Source: CAYVFC01 sp964450715 (GTDB lineage Bacteria > Myxococcota_A > Polyangia > Polyangiales > JAFGIB01). From it: a DNA stretch of 64,000 nt. The position numbers and the translations under genes are program-made. The stretch is from assembly GCA_964450715.1 (NCBI GenBank), contig CAYVFC010000021.1:1-64000 (forward strand). Direction: 5' to 3'. Shown piece by piece: positions 58,273-64,000 of this stretch (within the stretch, counting starts at the first letter, position 1; each line of letters starts with the position of its first letter). Below the pieces are notes generated by a model. It saw only the letters and a program-made list of their open reading frames with translations, was not told where the DNA came from and did no database searches.

Positions 58273-60975
58273 CTAAAAGGCGTTCCCCACCGTGAACTGG
58301 AACTCGTAGGTGTCCTCGTAGGGGCGGCGCGGGTGAAGCGGGTAGCCCCACTCGAAACGTAGCGGGCCGAGCGGCGAGAACCAGCGGAAACCGAATCCGA
58401 CCGAGGTGCGCAGCTGCAGCGGGTGCACGCCGCATGGCGTCGTCGACATGTCCCCGGCCTCAGCTTCCGGAACCTGTTCGCAGAGCGGCCGCTCCAGGTT
58501 CCAGGTGTTGCCGCCGTCGTTGAACAGCACGCCCTTGATGCCCACCGACTCGATGATGGGGAACTCCAGCTCCAGGTTGTAGTGAAACTCCATGTTGCCG
58601 CCGATCGAGGTGCCGCGCGTGCTGGCCTCGCTCGCCGGATCGAGCGACAGGGGAAGCGCGATCCGCGGCCCCACGCTCTGCAGCGCGAAGCCGCGCAGGT
58701 CGAATATCCCGCCCAGGAAGTAGCGCTCGAAGACCGGTACTCCCTGGGGATCGCGCGAGGTGATGAGGCCCCATTCGGTATTGAGCTTGCCGACAATGCC
58801 CCAGAAGAGCGGGTGGTAGTAGCGGAAGCGGGCCTCGTGGCGCAGGAAGTTGTTGTCCGAGCCCAGGAAGGCCTCCGACATCTCGGTAGAGAGCGTGGCC
58901 AGGATGCCGCTGGTGGGGAAGAGCCGGTCGTCGCGCGAGTCCCACTGCAGCGACAGCCGCACCGAGCTGGTGAGCCCGCTGCGGAACAGGTTTCGAAGCG
59001 GAATGGTCCGGAACAGGTAGTAGCTCTGACCCGCGCCGCCCAACACCCCTCCGGTGGCCGGGGTGATCTCCACATCCTCCAGCCGGTAGTTGAGAAAGAG
59101 GCGCAGGTCTTCATGGATGAACCAGAGCGGATGGCCCAGGGTCAGGCTGGCACCGGTGGAGTCGCGGTTGTAGTCGCGCAGCTGTCGCATGATGCGGAAG
59201 CCGTCCACACCCATGTGCCACTCGCTGCCGAAGAGATAGGGCTCGACGAACTGCAGCTGCATGAGCTGGCGTATTCCGGACAGCTGCAGGTTGAAGGCCA
59301 GGGTCTGCCCGCGGCCGAGCAGGTTCTGTTGCTGGATCTGTCCGGTGAAGAGAAAGGTCTCCAGCGAGGAGAATCCCGCGCCGACCTGGAATGTCCCGGT
59401 GGGACGCTCGGCCACCTCGAAGTTGATGACGATGCGGTCGGGTTGCGAACCGCGCTGTTCGGAGACCTCCACGTTCTCGAAGTACCCGAGCGCGGTCACT
59501 CGCCGTTTGGAGCGCTCGACCCTCGTTTGGTTGTACAGCTCGCTCTCGGCGATGCGCAGCTCTCTGCGGATGACCTCGTCGCGCGTCTTCTGATTGCCCT
59601 TGATATTGATGCGCTGCACGTAGACCAGCGGACCGCGCTCGATGGAGACCATCAGGTCGACCAGCCGCTGGTCCGGGTGCAGCTCGGTCTGCGGACTGAT
59701 GTTGACGAAGGCGTAGCCCCGGTCCCGGTAGAATCGAGTGATCTCCTGCAAGTCTCGCTGGATGACCGTGCTGCTGAACCAGTCGCCCGGATCGAGGTGG
59801 ATCTGCTCGCGCAGGTTCGTTCGTCCGGCCAGGGGCTCGACCTCCTTTCCGCTCTTGTCCACCTCCTTGATGCCGATGGACTTGATCTTAAAGCGGGGCC
59901 CCTCCTTGATCCGGATGGTGATGTCGATGTGGCGCCGGTCGGGCGTGAGCTCGACGAGCGGTTGCACGATGTGAACCGTCAGATAACCGCGGTCGTAGTA
60001 GAGCGCCCGTATGCGGTTGATATCCTCTTCGAAGTTCTGGCGCTGGAAGTTGTTGTTCGAGCTGAGGAACGAGAATAACCCGGTCTCGCCGGTCTGCATC
60101 ACCGATTTCAGGTCGTCGTCGTCAAGGTTTTTGTTTCCCAGGAAGACGATTCTCCTGACGGTGACCTCCTCACCCTCATCGACGATGAAGCGCACCCGCA
60201 CCTGGTTGTTGGGCATGGGGTCCAGCTCGTACTTCACCCGGGCCAGGAAGTACCCCTCTTCCGCGTACAGGTCCTGTATCCGGTCGAGCTGCTCCCGCAC
60301 CTCGGGAATGGAGAGCACCGCCCCCAACTCCAGCGTCACCTTCTCCTCGAAGTCGCTCTCGTCCAGCTCGTCGTTTCCCTCATAGACGATGGCCGCGATG
60401 GCCGGCCGCTCACGGACGCGAAAGAGAAGCTCCACCCCCTTTCCCTTCAGCGCGGCGTCGACCGCGATGTCGTCGAAGTAGCCCAGGTTCCATATCGCCC
60501 GCGCGTCCGCGGTCACCTCGGCGTCCGTGCAGGGAAGCCCCGGCCTGAGCTTCATGGTAGCGCGGATGTCGTCCGCGGCCACGCGGCCGTGTCCCTGCAC
60601 GCGGATCTTCTCGATGCGGTGGCCCTCGCAGATGGTCTTCGGCGAATGAAGCGCGGCCGGACCGATCGCATCCGGCTCGGCCGTCCCCTCCTCGTCCTCG
60701 TCCTCGTCCTCGTCGCTGCCGCCCGGTTCGCCGGCGGGCTCGGCTCCGGAAGGCTCCCCGGTCGCTTCCGCGGCCGCGGCCTCGCGCTCGGCAGGTGACG
60801 GGTCATCGTCCGAACCCTCCGGAGCCGGCTGCTGCGCTCGCGCTGGCGCCTGGCAAGCGAACCAGAGAAGCACGGCGAGGAGAGCGAGAGGGAATCGGGG
60901 CAAGCGCGGGTCCAAAACAGGGGGAGAGAGAACCAGCGCCCTATTAGCCGTGCGGCTTGCAGCGGTCAAGCTCAT
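58273..60975 (-). CDS. bamA: Outer membrane protein assembly factor BamA
   Basis: A 900-aa Omp85 protein that inserts beta-barrels. The signal peptide (FPLALLAVLLWFACQAPARA) is followed by an acidic linker of about 70 residues (GGSDEDEDEDEEGTAEPDA) not usual in BamA. Five POTRA domains follow (from EKIRVQGHGRVAADDIRATM on), then the barrel with the RGF motif region (FDLRGFALQSVGPRIALPLS) and a C-terminal Phe (VGNAF). I chose the ATG at 60973-60975. Transcribed toward skp, with two inverted repeats between. Confidence 0.95.
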   Translation of the reverse strand: MSLTAASRTANRALVLSPPVLDPRLPRFPLALLAVLLWFACQAPARAQQPAPEGSDDDPSPAEREAAAAEATGEPSGAEPAGEPGGSDEDEDEDEEGTAEPDAIGPAALHSPKTICEGHRIEKIRVQGHGRVAADDIRATMKLRPGLPCTDAEVTADARAIWNLGYFDDIAVDAALKGKGVELLFRVRERPAIAAIVYEGNDELDESDFEEKVTLELGAVLSIPEVREQLDRIQDLYAEEGYFLARVKYELDPMPNNQVRVRFIVDEGEEVTVRRIVFLGNKNLDDDDLKSVMQTGETGLFSFLSSNNNFQRQNFEEDINRIRALYYDRGYLTVHIVQPLVELTPDRRHIDITIRIKEGPRFKIKSIGIKEVDKSGKEVEPLAGRTNLREQIHLDPGDWFSSTVIQRDLQEITRFYRDRGYAFVNISPQTELHPDQRLVDLMVSIERGPLVYVQRINIKGNQKTRDEVIRRELRIAESELYNQTRVERSKRRVTALGYFENVEVSEQRGSQPDRIVINFEVAERPTGTFQVGAGFSSLETFLFTGQIQQQNLLGRGQTLAFNLQLSGIRQLMQLQFVEPYLFGSEWHMGVDGFRIMRQLRDYNRDSTGASLTLGHPLWFIHEDLRLFLNYRLEDVEITPATGGVLGGAGQSYYLFRTIPLRNLFRSGLTSSVRLSLQWDSRDDRLFPTSGILATLSTEMSEAFLGSDNNFLRHEARFRYYHPLFWGIVGKLNTEWGLITSRDPQGVPVFERYFLGGIFDLRGFALQSVGPRIALPLSLDPASEASTRGTSIGGNMEFHYNLELEFPIIESVGIKGVLFNDGGNTWNLERPLCEQVPEAEAGDMSTTPCGVHPLQLRTSVGFGFRWFSPLGPLRFEWGYPLHPRRPYEDTYEFQFTVGNAF

Positions 60976-61145
60976 CGCCCGGCGCTGCAAGCGGAAGAGG
61001 CCGTTCTGAATGCCGGCTTTTGTCTGGCTCGTTATCGATCGGGGGGCACGCGACACCCGGTAGCGAACCGTCGATTCACGGAGCCGTAAATCGGTTTTCG
61101 AGAGCCGTCGCCCCTTTCACACGAGCGTTCAGGCTCTGGTCCATG

Positions 61146-61357
61146 CGGCGGCCAAGGCGCCCGAAAAACCGTTCGTCGGTGGATTCGTGCAGAGCGAAGT
61201 GGACGACAGTCCACGGAGCTGCACGAATCCGGCGACAGGACACAGTGGCCGCAGGCCCCGGGTACGCGCGCCCGCAGGGCCGCCGAGGAGCGTACACAGG
61301 TACGTGACGAGGTGGCCCGAGGACGAAAGCCGGTTTTTCGGGATGGATTGGCCGCCG
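61146..61357. repeat. Nested inverted repeats upstream of bamA
   Basis: The arms 61146-61171 and 61331-61357 are complementary with a few mismatches (CGAAAAACCG against CGGTTTTTCG). Inside, GGATTCGTGCAG (61181-61192) pairs exactly with 61219-61230. This occupies half of the 421-base gap 60976-61396, which holds no gene; the bamA promoter must be here too. Confidence 0.5.
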
Positions 61358-61396
61358 TCGTTTCATACACCCTTACCCCCCCTGAACGGTTACCTT

Positions 61397-62107
61397 TCAC
61401 GCGGGAGAGTCCGCCGCCGTCCCCCGTCCGTCCTCCACGATGCGCCCGTCGCGCATCTGTACGACCCGCTGCATCTTGTCGGCCAGGTCGCGGCTATGAG
61501 TGACGATCAGGAAGGTGGTGCCGCGCTGCCGGTTCAGGCGGCAGAGCAGATCGTGCATGGCCACGCTGGTGTTCGTGTCCAGGTTTCCCGTGGGCTCGTC
61601 CGCCAGCACCAGCTTGGGGTTCATGATCAGCGCGCGGGCCAGCGCCACGCGCTGCTGTTCGCCGCCTGACATCTCGCCCGGCCGGTGCGTCAACCGTTCG
61701 CTCAGCCCCACCTCGGTCAGTAGATCGACCGCGCGCTTTTCTAGCTCCGCGCGCCGCTCGCTGCGGATCATTCCGGGCATCATCACGTTCTCCAGCGCGG
61801 TGAACTCGGGCAGCAGGTGGTGAAACTGGAAGACAAACCCCAGGCTGCGGTTGCGGAACTCGGCCACCCGCGCCCTGGAGTAGGCCGTGACCTCCTGGCC
61901 TTCGTAGAAGACCCGTCCCTTGCTGGGCACGTCGAGCGTACCCATGATGTGCAGCAGCGTGCTCTTTCCCGCGCCCGAGGGGCCGACGATCGAGAGCATC
62001 TCCCCCTCGTCGACCGTGAGACCGATGCCCTTGAGCACCGGGATATTCCGGCCCTCGTGCAGGAAGCTCTTCTCGAGATTCTCGACTTCTACCAGCCGTT
62101 TTGCCAC
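61397..62107 (-). CDS. lolD: Lipoprotein-releasing ABC transporter ATP-binding protein LolD
   Basis: A 236-aa ATPase of the LolCDE complex that releases lipoproteins from the inner membrane to LolA. Walker A is GPSGAGKSTLL, the signature MSGGEQQRVALARAL, Walker B LVLADEPTGNLD, and the switch His is in VTHSRDL. The start is GTG at 62105-62107, 18 bases after the permease gene. The MacB-like EPTGNLDT region fits the whole o228 family, so LolD is inferred from the LolC/E partner. Confidence 0.9.
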   Translation of the reverse strand: MAKRLVEVENLEKSFLHEGRNIPVLKGIGLTVDEGEMLSIVGPSGAGKSTLLHIMGTLDVPSKGRVFYEGQEVTAYSRARVAEFRNRSLGFVFQFHHLLPEFTALENVMMPGMIRSERRAELEKRAVDLLTEVGLSERLTHRPGEMSGGEQQRVALARALIMNPKLVLADEPTGNLDTNTSVAMHDLLCRLNRQRGTTFLIVTHSRDLADKMQRVVQMRDGRIVEDGRGTAADSPA

Positions 62108-62125
62108 CGTACGTCGTCCTCTGTT

Positions 62126-64000
62126 CTATTCGTATCGCAACGCTTCCACCGGGCGCAGCTTATTGGCCAGAAACGCCGGGTAGATGGTCACCACCAGGCA
62201 TACGACCACTGCCGCCAGCCCTACCAGCGCGAACTCGATGCCGTCGACGTGAACGGGCAGGTGGTCGATGTAATAGACCTCCGGATCCAACGGCGGGATC
62301 CGCAGGTGCTCGGCCGAGTAGCACACCATATAGCCGAGAAACAGCCCCAGCACCGCTCCCAGCGTGCCGATCAGCCCGCCCTCCAGGATGAATACGCCGA
62401 CCACGGAACGGTCGCTGCTTCCCATGGCCTTGAGGATGGCCACTTCGCGCCCCTTTTCCTGAACCATCAGGGTGAGCGTGCCGGCGATGCAGAAGCTCGC
62501 CACCAGTATGGCGATGCCGAGCACCAGGAACATCACCAGCTTCTCCAGCTCGAGCGCCCCGAACAGCCGGCTGTTGAGCTGCTGCCAGTCCCGGATACGC
62601 AGGTCGCTTCTGCCCGCCGCTTTTCGCAGCCGCCCGGCCACGGCGGGCGCGTGTTCGGGCTCGACCACCTTCACCTCGATGCCGCCGACGGTCTCGCCGG
62701 TATTCATGAAGCGTTGCGCGGTGGCCAGCTCTACGTAGGCGTGCTTCATGTCGTACTCGTACATCCCGCTGTAGAAGACGCCGGCCACCCGGAAGGCGCG
62801 GGTTTTGGGCATGGGGCCCGACGGCCCCAGCGCGCCCAGGGGTGCGACCACGTTGACCTCGTCTCCCAGGTAGACGCGCAGAGCGCGCGCCAGCTCCTGT
62901 CCCAGGATGATGCCCGGCAACACCTCCCTGTCGTCGGCCGGCGGCGTTTCTATCTTGCGCTTCAGGAAATGCTCCAACTCCAGGTCCGCGCTCCTCGCCA
63001 CGGTCCTATCCGGCGGGCTGCCGTTTCGACCGCTTCCGGACGCCGGTTGCGGGATGTCGCGGCCCTCGGCAGCTTCCCAGTCCGGCGGCCGGGTTTTGTC
63101 GCGTTTACCCGCTCGCCCTGCATCCGGCTCCGGGGCGTTCTTGGCCCTGCCTTTCCGTTTGCCTTGTGACCCGCTCGGTAGAGGCACCACCATCGAGCGT
63201 AACATCCCGGGCGGAAGGCTCAGCAGCCGCTCCGGGTACTCTAGATACTGCAGGCTTCCCGACTTGAGGTTCTTGGGAAGGTCGGTGGTGTCACCCACGG
63301 TCTCCGGATCGACCCCGTGCAGGATAGCCGTGGCCAGGTTGGAGACGCTGGAGAGCATGGTCTCGCCGGTTACGTAGGGTGACGCTCCTGATACCTGTTT
63401 CGAGTTAGATACCTTTTCCAGAAGCGGCTTCCAGTCAGCGATACCTCCGTGGGCCACGTCGACCACGATGTGGGCGCTATGGCCCAGGATCTTACGCTTC
63501 AGGTCCGAGCGAAAACCGCCCATGACAGAGAGGGTGGTGGTGAGCGCGCAGCAGGAGATGGTCACCGCGGCCACCGACACCACGCTGATGGCTGCCAGGA
63601 AACCGCTTTTGTGCGCCCTCAGGTGGCGCGCCGCTACCATGGTCTGGAACCCCAGGGCCTCAATCGCGTCGAGCAGCAGGGGCACCAAACGGACGGTTAA
63701 CCGCAGCACCGCCAGCGTGACGAGCACGTGTCTGAGGATGGGCAGCTCTAGCGCGTCCGGGTTCTCGGCGGGCGGCCGGCTCGGAAGATAGATCCAGGCC
63801 GCGATCACCCCGGCCAACAGCAGCACGTCGGCCACGAACCAGATCCTGGACCGTACGATGGGGCGTAGCTGGAACCAGGCGAGCAGCGGAGCCCAGAGCA
63901 TGAACAGCGCGGTGATTATCGAAGCAGCGATGGCGCCCGGCAGCGACGCCCTAGCGTTCGCCAACAGGCCCGCCGCTGTCGGTGCTCCCAGGTACAGGGC
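62126..64000 (-). CDS. LolC/LolE-type lipoprotein-releasing permease (partial, start beyond window)
   Basis: The frame is open to the window edge, at least 624 residues, so the start is missing. The conserved part runs from MVAARHLRAHKSGFLAAISV and a first helix, through a periplasmic domain, to three C-terminal helices (FLVLGIAILVASFCIAGTLT; ILEGGLIGTLGAVLGLFLGY) and NKLRPVEALRYE. Two features are unusual: at least 115 extra N-terminal residues with several membrane helices (SIITALFMLWAPLLAWFQLR), and a Gly/Lys/Pro-rich insertion (QGKRKGRAKNAPEPDAGRAG) in the periplasmic domain. Usual LolC/E proteins have about 400 residues. Forms a unit with lolD. Confidence 0.85.
   Translation of the reverse strand, partial: ALYLGAPTAAGLLANARASLPGAIAASIITALFMLWAPLLAWFQLRPIVRSRIWFVADVLLLAGVIAAWIYLPSRPPAENPDALELPILRHVLVTLAVLRLTVRLVPLLLDAIEALGFQTMVAARHLRAHKSGFLAAISVVSVAAVTISCCALTTTLSVMGGFRSDLKRKILGHSAHIVVDVAHGGIADWKPLLEKVSNSKQVSGASPYVTGETMLSSVSNLATAILHGVDPETVGDTTDLPKNLKSGSLQYLEYPERLLSLPPGMLRSMVVPLPSGSQGKRKGRAKNAPEPDAGRAGKRDKTRPPDWEAAEGRDIPQPASGSGRNGSPPDRTVARSADLELEHFLKRKIETPPADDREVLPGIILGQELARALRVYLGDEVNVVAPLGALGPSGPMPKTRAFRVAGVFYSGMYEYDMKHAYVELATAQRFMNTGETVGGIEVKVVEPEHAPAVAGRLRKAAGRSDLRIRDWQQLNSRLFGALELEKLVMFLVLGIAILVASFCIAGTLTLMVQEKGREVAILKAMGSSDRSVVGVFILEGGLIGTLGAVLGLFLGYMVCYSAEHLRIPPLDPEVYYIDHLPVHVDGIEFALVGLAAVVVCLVVTIYPAFLANKLRPVEALRYE

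Noticed and set aside
58423..60078. Plus-strand open frame of 551 codons across bamA
   Set aside because: Antisense to clear BamA coding sequence; no motif.

Overview
The window is high-GC, densely coded, Gram-negative chromosomal DNA. Outer-membrane biogenesis genes (bamA, skp/ompH, fabZ, lolCE/lolD, mlaC and tolC types), two large Hanks-type Ser/Thr kinases, PEGA domains, many lipoproteins and Cys-rich lipoproteins together suggest a member of the Myxococcota or another deltaproteobacterial lineage. That assignment is inference; there is no rRNA gene to confirm it.

Layout. 1-190: repeats and a hairpin. 191-5737: Ski2-like helicase with a DUF3516-type C-terminus (minus strand), then trkA-trkH potassium uptake (plus). 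5747-10305 (minus): a PEGA/TPR-like exported protein, a PEGA Ser/Thr kinase and a lipoprotein with a peptidylglycine-monooxygenase-like fold. 10587-15716 (plus): TetR regulator and an RND efflux pair. 15793-17251: two tandem SpoIIAA-like proteins and an RsbR-like STAS protein. 17271-22185 (minus): DUF1302-like barrel, MMPL exporter and LolA-like protein. 22300-25012: aminotransferase remnant, grpE, a palindromic element and a lipoprotein metallopeptidase. 25021-30549 (minus): SNF2 helicase with a SWIM finger, a lipoprotein fusing an AmiE-like serine hydrolase to NamZ (DUF1343), and tRNA-Val(UAC).

30549-36112 is the accessory part. A tyrosine integrase with a strong ribosome binding site carries an in-frame TAG at codon 11 and lacks the first catalytic Arg. 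It overlaps a lipoprotein/excisionase chimera. Beyond it lie a Cys-rich lipoprotein operon, a frameshifted pentapeptide-repeat gene and a third SpoIIAA-like gene. The integrase stop codon shares a base with the 5' end of tRNA-Val, so this looks like a decayed integrative element.

36265-39849 encodes a kinase-AAA-TPR protein. 39928-46244 (minus) is the protein quality-control block (dCMP deaminase, tig, clpP, clpX, lon), preceded by a paralogue of the metallopeptidase lipoprotein. 47708-51596 holds RNase J and an outer-membrane protein. 51757-64000 (minus) is a housekeeping and envelope run: gmk, yicC, DUF507, mlaC, tolC, fabZ, skp, bamA, lolD and a lolC/E-type permease cut by the window edge.

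The most unusual content is non-coding: several families of imperfect palindromes. Two related elements of about 160 bp (18118-18279 and 51597-51753) share a core, and one of them supplies the last codons and the stop of the MMPL gene. A 193-bp element with terminal inverted repeats lies at 23254-23446, and a gene-free palindrome cluster lies at 52405-53136. Start sites were chosen by eye from ribosome binding sites, signal peptides and family starts; several are uncertain.
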